From Vicugna pacos (Eukaryota > Chordata > Mammalia > Artiodactyla > Camelidae): 64,000 nucleotides of DNA. The notes under the pieces are model-generated. The model saw only the letters and a list, made by a program, of their open reading frames with translations, was not told the DNA's origin and made no database searches. Position numbers and translations under genes: made by a program. Location of the stretch: assembly GCF_048564905.1 (NCBI RefSeq), contig NC_133014.1:1178001-1242000 (forward strand), given 5' to 3'. Positions 47,485 through 60,232 of the stretch are shown here, piece by piece; position 1 is the first letter of the stretch, and the number at the start of each line of letters is the position of its first letter.

Positions 47485-48200
47485 CCTAATTTTATTTTAT
47501 TTTATTGTTTAACACCACACCTTTATTGTGGTATGATTCCTGTACAGTAAATGACACATAGTTCAGGTGTACACTTGGATGAATTTCGACAGATGTCTAC
47601 ACCCATGAAATCACCACCACAATCAAGACAGCTAACATTTCCATCACTCCCCAAGGGGTGCAGATTTCAAAATCCCAATTTATCCCTTCCCACCCCCTTT
47701 CCCCACTGGTAACCACAAGTTTGTCCTCTATGTCTGTAAGTCTGTTTCTGTTATGCAGGTAACTTCTTTGTGTCTTTTTTTTTTTTTTAGGTTCCACATA
47801 TAAGTTATATCATGTGGTATTTTTATTTCTCTTTCTGGCTTCCTTCACTTAGTGTGACGATCTCCAGTTTCATCCACATTGCTGCAAATGGCATTATTTC
47901 TACTTTTTATGGCTGAGTAGTATTCCATTGTGCACACACGTGTGTGTATCACATCTTCTTTACCCAGTCATCTGTTGATGGACATTTGGGTTGTTTCCAT
48001 ATCTTGGCTAATGGAAACAGTGCTGCTGTGAACACTGAGGTGCACATATCTTTTCAAATTATATTTTTCTCCAGATATATGCCCAGGAGTGGGATTGCTG
48101 GATCATGTAGTAAGTCTGCTTCTAGTTTCTCATTTCTCGTGACCATTATCTTCACTCAGCCTTTCCTGAAAGGCTGGGATCCCCCCCAGAGAAATGCATC
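47485..48200 (-). mobile_element. Antisense L1 fragment, mosaic of two L1 3' types
   Basis: 47.50-47.65 kb ('cacctttattgtggtatgat', 'ggatgaatttcgacagatgt') resembles an old L1M end. From about 47.66 kb ('atcccttcccacccccttt', 'gtaaccacaagtttgtcctc', 'tggctgagtagtattccatt', 'tcatctgttgatggacattt') it reads as a younger L1 3' UTR and ORF2 C-terminus in antisense. The usual young 3' tail is missing at the join. Confidence 0.75.
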
Positions 48201-49847
48201 TTGTTTCTAAGAGTAGGAGAACTGTTCTGAGATTTCTGCAGGAGACTGATGATGCATCCAGTATGTTTCTCCATTAAATATTTTTATCTGAAATATTGAA
48301 AATTTCTTGGATATGTTTACTTAGGATAATTTCAGTGAGACACTTCAGACAATTAAGTTATACCAGCTCTGTCTCTTTTTTTTTTTCAATATAAGCCAAC
48401 TTCCAAACAAAGAGTTTTAAAGAAATCATGTACTCTCACCACAAACATAAAATCATGGGTTAGATTAGATACTGTTGCTATAGAACACACAGGATATGCC
48501 AGGTTAGTATGGCTCAGTGAAATCAAGGCCCTTGTATTTCTGTTTCAGTACAGTTTACCCTATTCGGAGGTTAGCAGATAAGTCTAAAGACCACCTTTGT
48601 AAAGAGTGGCAGCTTTCACAATGAGCCAGATGACAGGCTTCGCTTCTACTCACTAACATTATGTCTCTTTTTGTAAACGGGGCTGAACTGTTGTTACATG
48701 TTTACGACAAACAAACTATTTTAAATGCACTTTTATTTCTCTTTAACAATGAAATTTCCTTTTTGATTTATCAATCTTCTAAACCAAGTAGAGTATGAAT
48801 ACATTTATTTATTTACTAAAAAGACAGAAACCATTTTCATAGCACCCGTGCTTTGGGACAACCTCACCTCCTACTGTTCTCAACGCAAAAATACTTTCCA
48901 TGCAAAGTCCACCGAGCACCCAAAGGCCCTAGGGAAGCCCCTGCGGGCAGGGCAGTCTGCTTCCTGCTAGAAATTCGAAGTCTTTATACAAACTATCTTG
49001 GAGATCTGTATTTACAAGAACTTTAAAAATCTCATTTCTATTCCACGTGGCCAGCCTCCAGTTTTAAAACGCTCACCTCTCTGACTTACATATCTCAGCT
49101 CCTCCCATCGGTTCTCACTGTACGTGGGAGAGGTATCCGCCACGACCCTGTCCCGTGGGTGCATCTCTTTATCTGGATGCCCCAGGAAGCAAGTCTGCAT
49201 TAATACGTCAGCTGTAAGTTGCCACACTGCCGTCCCCAACCAGCATCCTGAAGCCAAAGTAAGTTTGCTTTTTTACTTGGACTGCTTTCAAATCAGGTCA
49301 CTCATTCTTTGATTTCTGGACTCCATGTAACAGTCTTTATAAAGATTTATGTTTATTTAAAACTTGTCACTTCTCAGTTGTATCGTGGCTTACTTTAATA
49401 AGTCTGAGTCTCACTGTATCATTCACGGAGGAATCCATTCTTCTGACACTGTCTGATACTCAGATTTGATAAACGTGTTTTCCAGGTCTCCTCCAAGTTA
49501 TTGGGAAACCATGAGACGCAGGCTAGAAAAGGCAGACTAATGTATAAATACACGTCTGATAAGGGATTCAACATCCTCCCCTTCCTGTGCCCCCAGGCTG
49601 TTAAGTGGGGGTGTTTGGTGATGTCCTTGTCAGTCAGCACCTCCACTGGACTCTGATTTGTCAAGAACAGTCCTATTCACATACCTCTGTTTCCTTTAAC
49701 ATCCTGACCTTTTTCTGGGCGCAACTGGACAGTTTTATTCTTCCTAAAAATAGAGCTGTGAAGAATTACCATTAACATGGCAAATCTGAATTTTCACTGT
49801 ATAAGCAAATTGACAATAAGAATGTTTTTCTGTTTATTTGCCATCAT

Positions 49848-49938
49848 GTATGTGTGTGTGTGTGGGTGTGTGTATATATATGTATATATATATATATATA
49901 TATATACATATATATACACACACATACATATACACATA
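49848..49938. repeat. Compound (TG)n(TA)n(CA)n microsatellite
   Basis: TG repeats pass into a long alternating TA tract and then into ACA/CATA repeats, about 90 bp. The pure TA part can form cruciform DNA. Confidence 0.95.
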
Positions 49939-52900
49939 CTACATAAGGTTTTCTTTTATTTAAAAGGTCATTCACAAGTTACCATATCCAGCGATTTACT
50001 TCCATCATACAGCTGTATGTGTTGTGTTTGGAATTCCAGTCTTACATTTAAAAGTCAGATAGATGGGTTGCCCAGAAGTTTAGAGGAACTGGTTTTGTTC
50101 TTAATCGTTTCCACACTGAGGCTGTAAGTCATCTGAAAGCATCAGGTTTGATCACCACCACAAGATGCACGTCTTAAGGGAAGTACTGGTGTTGCACAAA
50201 CGTTCTTCTTTCAGAAGCAAAGATGACAGGCGGAGGGGAGCTAAGGGGAGAGTAAACTGCTGAGACCCGGTGACAGACACAAAGTAAGAGAAGACGTCAC
50301 CAATAATGACATCATGCATTTAGCTATAAAACTGTAGGAATCACAGGATGCTAAGGCTTCTGAACTAACTGGCTACACTCATCTACACCCTGGGGCACAT
50401 GGAACTAAAAGTCCTCCATACTGAGATTCTTTCTCCCTACACTCAAAACTGCTATTAACTACTACTTGTAAAGTCCAGAAACTCTTGTCCCTTCTATTTT
50501 CAGAATTTATAAAACCAAGAATACTTCTAATGTCACCAGTTACCTCAGCATTTCCTTAAAAAGGTTCAAGGATAATATTCAAGTAGAAGTTACCTAAAGA
50601 AACAGAACAATTCCTTTATATGTATTTTTTAAACATCTGAGATGATTTTTAATGTTGTGTCAAACTATTCAAAAAGGGCCAAAAGGGAATAGGTGATGAG
50701 AAACAAGGCTCCACTTCTCATGTATCTGTATGGAAACTTACACTGGTCCCTTCCCGCGAAACTATTTCCTGAATAATTTGTTACTTACCTGCTTTAGAGA
50801 GCTATGCTTTTGTGGATTTTAAACAGTGTTTATCCTTTATTCATCAGCCAGAGGAATTTCTTGATACAATATAAATACTCCTGCAAGGAAGGCTGATTCA
50901 TCATTGAAAGCTCCGCGATGCCTTGGGGAAAGCGCGTTGCTATGTTGGCTCCAACAACCTGAGCCTTGACTGTAAGTTCTCGGTTCCTCTGTTCACAAGT
51001 GGTCGCATCTAACATAGAAAACCAGCCGCAGCTCTGACTCTGTCCTAAATCTGGTACTCCGGCTCACCCAGCTCTCCTCAGCTTTCTGAGTTTCACTTTT
51101 CCCTGAGAGTTTTAAGCACAGAATAGTGTAAGAAAAATAGAACAAGTGTTCACGTATTCAAATTCCAGTGTCATTTTTTTTCAGCTACAAATATTTCAGT
51201 TGCCCGTTTTCTCGTTTTCTTTCCATAACTTCACAGACTACAACTACAATGACCTTGCATGGAAACTTCCCCAGGCTGCTACTTCCAGATTCCAGGAGAG
51301 AAGTGGCTTTCCAGCTGAAGCTGCTGACACACCCTCTTCCTTAATTTGAGATTTTTCTCGTGAATCTACTTCAATGAAGTGTGTTTTCCATGTTGAGTCC
51401 TCTGTCTCCAGCTGTGAAAGTGACCCTGGGGGGTGGTCTTTGCTTTGGCCTCCACGGGGGCCCTAGAGATTTTCTGAGCTCTGTCCCAGTTTTTACAATG
51501 TTTCTGTGGAGCCCAGTACCTACTGCACAGGATGGGAGGGCCTGGAGCATCCCCCCTACAGCGGTTCCACTGAGGGGCTGAGAGCAGCTCAGACGCTGAC
51601 CCCAGCTGCCCGGCTGTCCTAGGTGGCTGGTCAACCCCTTCTTTCTGAGTAGCTGACCTCAGACCCACCAGCCTCACCTCCGCCCTGAGAGGCCCTGAGC
51701 CCGAGGCCACCTTCGGGTGGAGGTCTCAGGGCCCCACTGAATGAGCCCACCTGTGCTTGCTGGTCCCCAGAACGCTGTGCACTTTATAACGCAGAATACG
51801 TATAAATATCTATGAAATGCAACAATGGGTGATTAAAGAGAAAATTGATTCTAATCTGAATTTTCCAATAAGTATACACTAAAATATCAACCAAGATAAA
51901 TGTCCATAAAATTTGGTTAAATCATTTAAGACATGAAGTCAAATCAATCCTTTAACAGTAGATCAGTGGTGCCTTATGAGTAAACAATTTGAGAAGTCTG
52001 ATTTACACATAAAAAGCTAATCTCACTAGCCATAAATAGATCACACAGGGGAAAAAAGAAGGAAGGAAAAATACTGAGCATTTATTTACATCAAGACGGA
52101 AAACCGGGATGTCATCTTGTGCTGCAAATTTCACTGTGATACAACGGAGGAACTGAGAAAGATGTGTTTCTTTTTCAAGCTGGGCACCACTCATTTACCT
52201 GCTAGTAGACCTTTGGGAGGAACTGGAAGATCTGCTGAGTCACACATTCAGAATACAGAAGCTTGCGGAAAAGGTTACTAAATATCCTTCTTCAGACCAG
52301 TGACTTACACGGTTAACGGTTTCTGACGCCTCAACCTTTCAGTGCCTCTAGTAACTTAAAGGATTTTATGTCCAACTGTGATGAGACAGTGGTACACACT
52401 AAACCTGAAATTCTGAGGGGAAACAGCGTTGCTGCTCTCTTCAAGAACATGAGATGTTTACACCTGAGCAACCGAGACGGTGCTTGTTACCTGCTGCTAA
52501 ACTACCTCAAGTTAGAGCAAACAGAACAATTCCGGAGGAAATTAAGCCACAGTGTAAGAGGCGAATCCTACATGTATTTTTTTATTATGAATCACGTTTA
52601 CCTTTTCACAGCTTGAAGTTATAATTCTCCAGATTATTTTAAAAGACAGACACCATCCACCCCTGTCTAGCTCAGCTTCAAGAAAGACAGATAAACAGAA
52701 ATTTCTCTACATGCAACGAAACAAACAGAAGGAAAAAAGTGGTATCCAACAAGGGTCAAACCACACAATGACTCACGGATTCCCAGCTGTGCAGCCAAAC
52801 TTGGAGAATATTTGTATCACCCGAATTCTGTGAACATTTTCATGAAACTTCTGACCTCAAGGCTGGGAGCCACCTGGGTTGTAACCCAGCGTCAAATCAC

Positions 52901-53548
52901 CGTCAAGTTTCCTACCACTCACTCACCACAGTTCTTCAAATTCATCCAGACTAGGAGACGCCAGTGCTCTCCGGGAACCCCGAAGATGTTGCGGGTGGAC
53001 ACCGAGCCTTCAGTGCCGCAGCGGTAGGCGCCTCCTCACCAGCACACCGTGTCAGCACCACCCCTCTGCCGATGTTCTACTCCTTCAGTTGTCTGGTTAA
53101 CATTTAAAACTGCCAAGTAACAAGCTCTAGAAAAGGGGAATTTTGATCGCTTAACTCCTCAGAAGGCAGCAGCAGAGGTGCACCCACGCTGACCTGGGAA
53201 AGTCTCGGACGCCTGCAGAAAGGGAAACGCCTGCCAGGACTGGGGGCCGCTCCCGTCCTGCAGGTTTGCAGCGGCCAAAACCGCCTGCCCCGAGGCGGGC
53301 GGAATTCTACCTGTGGCAGAAATGACGCCCTGAGACAGAAAACCCTGGAAGGAAGGCGCGGTGTGCATCCTCCGCCGGATGTGCCACAAAGCCTGTGATG
53401 TGAACGTCCCAGGCCAGGACTTGCTGAAATGAGCACTTGACTTCAAAGCCAGCAGGTGGATCAAAGCACCTAACATGCAAACCGGTGTGGAGTTCTGATC
53501 CGAAGTGCTACCCTGCTGTCCTCGGGGCAGAGCCACAAGTGGGACCTG

Positions 53549-53670
53549 CGGTGCGGGGGCTGCGGGGGCTGCGGGGGCGTGGGGGCTCCTGGGGGCACGG
53601 GGCTGGGGTGAGTAGGGGGTGCGGGGGGAGGGCATGGGGGAAGGGAGGGGGCCAGGGCAGTAAGGGGAGT
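53549..53670 (+). other. G-rich tract with quadruplex potential
   Basis: About 120 bp with more than ten runs of four or more G on the + strand, built around repeats of 'tgcgggggc' (three tandem units at 53552-53580). The SPOCK3 RNA would carry the C-rich complement, so the G-rich strand is the transcribed template. Confidence 0.9.
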
Positions 53671-54071
53671 TGAATATTGAAATACATTGCTAATATTTCT
53701 AAAAATTAAACTATCTTTTTATTTCTTCAACACACAAAACTGTGATGGATGGGCACTAAAATAAAGCCAGCAATATGTGAAACTCAAGGTCAAATATAAC
53801 TGAAGAGTTATTTCACTGTAAGAATGAGGACAAGGCCACTTTCTAAATTATTTACATCCATTTCATAGCATATAGATGAACTTTAACCATTAAGTAGCGT
53901 AAAATGTTCCCTGTGTGTTGAGCACCTCTCATTCGATAAACTATTCTCAGAGGACTATGCATTTTTCGGAGCTGAAACAACTCTTCAAGGCCACCCTGGC
54001 CATGTAACGGGTGATGCTCAAGGTGTCGAAAATCTCCCTCAAATTTTCACTCCTAAGTATTAATACAAGAA

Positions 54072-54303
54072 ACTAGGAAACAAAACAGGAAAGAAGCAGA
54101 CTCACAAATACAGAGAACAAACTAGAGGTTACTGGGGGGGAGGGGGAACATGGGGGTGGGGGGGCATGAACTATTGGGTGTAAGACAGACCCAAGGATGG
54201 ACTGTACACTTGGGGAAGAGCCAATATGTGGTAATAACTGTAGATGGAAAGCAATCTTTGAAAACTGTATAAAAATAAAAACTAGAAAAAAAGTTTTACA
54301 GGG
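54072..54303 (+). mobile_element. L1 3' end, older copy
   Basis: 'aagaagcagactcacaaata', 'gagaacaaactagaggttac' and a G-rich block (54132-54170), then 'aatatgtggtaataactgta' and an A-rich end. This is the L1 3' UTR layout with its typical polypurine G-run. Confidence 0.72.
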
Positions 54304-55714
54304 TACAGAATGGAACTTCATAGAAATTACACAGACTTCCCAAAGTTATCCACAGAAAGAATTAATCACATTAGCCGAAATAAAGCACAGTATCTCAAAA
54401 AAAAAAAAAGTGAAGCGATCTTTAAAACAACACTAGGTGAAGCCCCGGGAAATTGCTGGCGTTCTACGACCCTGACCCACAGACAGTTTCATAACTCCAG
54501 AGCAATGTAGGCTGTGCTCCTTACTGACGTCTAACCCTTGAACTTACATGTAAGTAAACCTTCCCTCCCGAGACAAGAACAGAACTGTCCGCCATCTGCA
54601 GGGCGTGGGATGTCAGAATCCTCAGTGTCACATTCTGCCACATTTTGGGCCCGTTCCTGGGGCCAGAAGGGGCTTCTGACACTCGCTGTTTCCCACGGGA
54701 GCCTGTCCACAGCAGGCTCTGAATAGACCTGAGCCACTTGGAATACAAATACAATCTATTTTCAACTGTCTAAATCCTGATTCCACTAACAGAAGATGGT
54801 AGGAGCTATCTGCTCAGCTGTGTTCACTGAGCGGAATGATTAAAAAAATACCTGATACTTTCAACAAATCGGAGTCTCTGACGCTATCAGAAGTCATAAA
54901 GGCGCGTGGTTTCGCCATCGGCTACAATGCATTTGAAGATTCCCATCAGTAACGTTTCTAGACTGTCCTTTCTAGTTAGCATACTATGTGCTATTTTACT
55001 GTAACTTAAGAATTCAGTTCCTAAAAAATTATGATATCAGACTGTTGTTGAAACAACTGTTTAAATGGGAAACTGAGGATTGAAGGTGGAGAATTTAAGG
55101 CATGGCACTCTTGTCTTCCACTTGCAATTAAAATAGTAAAGATGGCACAAACTGAAGGTAGTTTGTATGACGCTGGTGGAGCTGAAGGGACACACAGACG
55201 AGCTGGCTCTCGGACCCACAGGTGCCAGCGCCACCCTCCAGCCACTACCAGCCAAGTCACCGGCTCCCGGAATCACACCAGTCTTTATAAACTTTACTAT
55301 CCACTGTTCGAGAAATCCAGCATAACATTTTTAAAAAGTTAAAAACACGCATTTACAAAATCAAATTAAATCACGGCTGAGTTCAGAACCACCAATAATA
55401 CACAAACCACGAGACAAGCAGTTAATGACCACCGAAAGATACCAAGCACGTGTGTTCCCCCCGAGCAGATCACCGTGATGACATGGGTCGGACTCAGCTA
55501 TGATGACTCTGAAATTTTAAGCAGCACTTTCCCCTGTCGAACAAACCGCAGTTCTTACAAAATCAGCCAGTTATTCCTTACCGACATTATAAAAACTCCT
55601 GCTGTAAGAGAAATATCTTTCCCCGGGATTTTGCATCCACAGGGAGGAAACAGAAATGTGCTGTGGTCCTCACTGCCCATCACTGCTTGTAACTTAACTT
55701 CCCTCCAGTCCTTT

Positions 55715-55795
55715 ATGACTGGCTGTGCACCTACAATGTGCCAGGAATACTGTGCTTTGAACCACCTGGAGGCTCTATTAACACACAAATCACCC
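55715..55795 (+). mobile_element. MIR fragment
   Basis: 'gtgcacctacaatgtgccag' with 'gaatactgtgctttgaacca' follows the MIR core ('gcgcctactatgtgccaggc', 'actgtgctaagcgc'). Confidence 0.6.
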
Positions 55796-57109
55796 CATCT
55801 CCATCCCCATTTCCAGAGCTTCTAACAGCAGGCGGGGGAGGGGCATGAGAACTTGCATCTCTAGTCCTGAGGCGCTCGCAACAATCCCAGGTGGTCTGGA
55901 GAACCCTCTCCTGGGGTGGAGTCTTCCCTCGTCAGGTGTACACGCTAGTGCAGAGACTTGTGCACAGGTCAGCGGAGCGTACCTTCCCATCATTATGTCA
56001 GAGAAAGTTAGCTGAATTGACCTCTCCTGGGCGGCAGATTTTCCACTCCTCTGGGTCCACAGCTGGCTGGATTCCTACGCTGCAGCGCTAACCAGGTACA
56101 AAGCACCGTCATCTGAGCCACTTCCTGGCAGGTTTCAAGGGTGAAATAAATCAATCAGACACACTGATTTCTTGTTCTGACCCTAACATGAGTAAATGAT
56201 ATCACACGAAAGGCTGCCTTATAAAGTTTCAAGAATACAGTTTCTCTCCTCTAGAGATTTTCCATTTATTCCTACAGATGGCAGGTCCTCCACCGAGGGG
56301 TCAGCAGGGGATGCACAGAGCCCTCAGGGAGCGTGGGCCCCACAGCACCGTCCCCAGGCTGGGACCCCACCTCTGTGCTGCATTCACAGAGAAGGGAAGC
56401 TACTCCAGAGGGAGGTCAGCTGGCACTGTCAGAGAGGGAGGGGTCTGGACACACACCTTTAGAGAAGCTACACAAATCAGCCAGAAACTCCTGCTGCTCT
56501 AGCTTCAGTGTCTCATGTGTCGGGGGTGAAACTGGACTTTCTCTCCATCCCTGACCGAGGTCTAGCATGCAGTGGACCCACACTTGTCCAAGAAATACCT
56601 ATAAATAGGAGTCTCAGAGTAATCTTCCTTCCTGCAAGGGAGGTGAAACTTGGGAGAAAACTGAGACGTTGAATTTGAAACTCCTATCATAGGTAGTCTG
56701 AAGAGACTAAGAAAAAATTAATTTTCCAGAGACGTGTTCACAGCTAAAATGCCTCTTTCCTTTTATGAATAGTAGAACCAAACATAAAATCTTTCAAGAA
56801 ATCTAACTGTAAGCAGCTCTCTACTGTAAACGGCCCTCAGCAGGAAACCCCCTTTGCCTGGTCACTTCAACAGAGCTACACTGCAACTAACACCAACAGT
56901 GGCTTGTATCATACAAGCGGCACTGGTGTAGGGGCTGACAGACGGACTAGTCATGGTGTAAACAGGTGAAGTAAACTTACGGTGTTAATAAAGCATGGTA
57001 CTGTAAATGAATTTTCTCTTATGATTTTCTTAATAACATTTTCTCTTCCCTAGCTTACTTTATGAATACAGTTTATAACACATACACAAAATATGCAGTA
57101 ATGGATTGC

Positions 57110-58118
57110 TCATGTTATCAGTAAGGCTTCCCAGAACATACAAAGGGCTCACGCAACTCAATAACAACAAAAAACAACCCAATCTAAAAATGGGCAAAAG
57201 ACCTAAACAAGCAAGTCTCCAATGAAGACATACAAATGGCCAATAGGCACATGAGAAAATTCTTAATATCACAAATTATCAGAGAAATGCAAATCAAAAC
57301 TACATGAGGTACCACCTCACACCAGTCAGAATGGCCATCATTCAAAAGTCCACAAATCATAAATGCTGGAGAGGGTATGGAGAAAAGGGAACCCTCCTAC
57401 ACGGCTGGTGGGAACATAGTTTGGTGCAGCCACTATGGAGGACAGTTCGGAGATTCTTCAAAAAACTAATAATAGTCTTACCATATGATCCAGCAATCCC
57501 AGTCCTGGAAATATACCCATAGAAACCAATTTGAAAAGATACACGCACACGAGTGTTCACAGTAGCAATAAATACAACAATCAGGGCATGGAAGCAACCT
57601 AAACATCCATCAACAGATGACTGGATAAAGAAGATGTGGTGTATTTATAAAATGGAATACTACTCAGCCATAAAAAGGAATGAAATCATGCCATTTGCAG
57701 CAACATGGATGGACCTGGAGATTATCATACTAAGTGAAGTAACTCAGACAAAGAAAGAAAAATACCATATGCTATAACTTTTATGTGGAATCTAAAAAAA
57801 TGACACAATGAACTTACTTACAAAACAGAAACTGGCTCACAGACATAGAAAACAAACTTATGGTCACCACAGGGGAAAGGAGGGGGAGGGATAAATTAGC
57901 AGTTTGGAATTTGCAGACACACACTACTGTATATAAAACAGATAAACAACAAAGTCCTACTGTACAGCACAGGGAACTATAGTTAGTATCTTGTAATAAC
58001 CTATAATGGAAAATAATACTAAGAGGAACTTATACATGTAAATAATTGAATCACTATGGCCATACACCAGAAACTCACACAACATTGTGTATCGACTACA
58101 CTTGAATAAAAAAAAATT
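57110..58118 (+). mobile_element. 5'-truncated L1 with ORF2 C-terminus and 3' UTR
   Basis: About 1 kb of sense L1. The ORF2 C-terminal part is readable as two open pieces in different frames: 57304-57522 ([32 protein letters not shown]) and 57553-57777 ([36 protein letters not shown]), so the copy is frameshifted and not active. The 3' UTR carries a polypurine run (57870-57890) and 'gtacagcacagggaactata', and ends in AATAAAAAAAAA at about 58105-58116. No convincing target-site duplication was found. Confidence 0.92.
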
Positions 58119-60078
58119 AGCATTAAAGGCAATGATCAGTCATTACGGCACATGGAGAATTTTTTTGTTTATTTACTTTTGCTTTGTTTTGATTTTCTTT
58201 GTAAACATTACTCTTTATGGAATTTTAAGCCTGAGTATCCTTACATCACTCTCAAGAGAATGTTTTATAACTACACATTTGACACGATTTAAAAAATGGT
58301 AAACCTACTCCATTTTTAAGAGGCAATAATTATCTTCCTACTCTAAAAAAATAGATGTTGCTAATTCTGAAGTAACCTGATTTCTTTCATGTCTATGTCC
58401 ATAATTTACTCAGTACAAATTATTTTAAAATTAAACAGAGCAGACTTTCTGGCTCCAATTGACAAATGTACCAGTGACTGAATTCAGCTTCAATTGATAC
58501 CAAGAAGCACTGAATATACCCAATGGCTAATCAGATTACTCACATCAGTAAAACATTTTTTTCCTTGTCAAACAACTCTCTAATGGACAGGCAAAATTCC
58601 TAATCAGACCTGCAACAAATGATCAAAAATTATTACACTTGGAATATGCCTAGTTGGCCCTTTTGGAGGAATAAACTCTTTCAGAGATATCATATCAATA
58701 ATTAAAAAAAACTTGTCACATAAACTTACTATGCATATTATATGTAATTTAAAATGTTCACTAGTGAATCAAAAGTAGAAATAAAGAGATTATGAGTACT
58801 TTAATAAAAGACAGGTTATATAAAACTTTGAGACTTCAAATTTAATATTCTCTACTGTAACCTCTTTTAACTTAGTCTTTCAGAAAACCTGGATTGGTCA
58901 AAAGGTAACTTTGACCCATGACATACTCGAAGAACAGGTCGAGCAGTTCTAAGTGTATGTGCACAGAGCCAAAACTCTGGATTTATGACAGCTACTAGGG
59001 AATTCTGAAACTTGAAAATATGTTTGCTCCCTTCAAAGACACGCTATGCCGCATTCATTTACATTTTAAACGTAGTTTATTTTAGCAGTGACTTTTTTAT
59101 TAAAAAAAAATGGAAGTCTGAAAAATACTTCCAGTATTGTGAACCACAAAAATTCACAAGCTGTTAGTTTATTAAAAAGGGAATCACATTATCTGCTCAA
59201 AAGTTGATGATTCACTGTTTATAATGTTACCAAGAGAATAACTGATCAGAAAAGAGCACCATCTTTATAAAAATTTGGTTAATTTTCATCAAAAAATTTT
59301 ACCTCTTAGCTAATTTTCTTTGACATACTACAATTTAAAAATTTCAAAGCTGTCTTTGTGACTTGCATGGCATGAGGAAGTTACAGCTTTGTAAAAGAAT
59401 TACTTTATAAAGGAAAGAAGTTCTCTTTCAGAATGAGTCTCTGGAATATGTCTTTTCTGCATGCATTTCTGCGAAGAGCAACAGAGTCAGATGTGTAGCG
59501 AATCTACCCCACACGTTCCAGCTCTCTGTAATCAGAAAATCATTTAGTTTCTTTTACTTATAGATTGATTTTGAAAAAAATATTCATGAAGAATTTTATT
59601 CAAAGAATATAAGGATATTAAAAGTACTATTTAAAAATATTTTTAGCTACATTCACTGGTTGCTATTTCTAATTAGTAATGTTCAATTTACTTAATTATC
59701 ACAAAACTGAAATATTTATAACGGTATAAGTGAACTAAAATATCACATAAAGGGCATGCTCATTAGTCTGTAATTACCAAAAACTGAAAATACTGTGGAG
59801 AAAGACATGATTAATGCATTCCTGGCCCTGAGGACTGAGAACACTTAAGTTAGGAGCAGTTGTGGGAAGCAAGCCTGCAGAATGGTTTTTCCAATGGTTA
59901 AAACTGACAATTGTCAGGGAAAATAAGTTAGGCCATTTGTTTAAACACAGATTCTCAGAAGAAACTGTGATCTTACCCTGGGGGATTTGGGCACCACAGA
60001 AAAGGACTCCAGGTGTCAGACACGGGGACTGGCTGCTGTTACAGGTTTTCACGAGGATGCAGCCCCCACAGGATGTCT

Positions 60079-60232
60079 GATACAACCAGGGGGTGGGGGA
60101 CTCCGCTGGCGTTACCAGTCAGAGGCCAGAAGTGCTGCTAAACATCCCACAAAGCACATGTCAGCCCCTCCAAGTTACAGCCGTACGGGATCTGGCTTCA
60201 CAAGTCAGTGGTGCCCATGCTGAGAAGCCCTG
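60079..60232 (+). mobile_element. MER5A-like hAT-Charlie DNA transposon remnant
   Basis: 'acaaccagggggtgggggac', 'gaggccagaagtgctgctaa', 'acatcccacaaagcacatgt', 'cagcccctccaagttacag' and 'tgctgagaagccctga' are colinear with the MER5A consensus ('gaggccagggatgctgctaa', 'acatcctacaatgcacagga', 'cagcccccacaacaaag', 'gctgaggttgagaaaccctg'). It is non-autonomous and old; the left end is uncertain and may begin earlier. Confidence 0.8.

Noticed and set aside
56891-56928. Stem-loop around gcttgtatcatacaagc as a microRNA precursor
   Set aside because: The whole stem is under 40 bases with a one-base loop, too short for a pre-miRNA.
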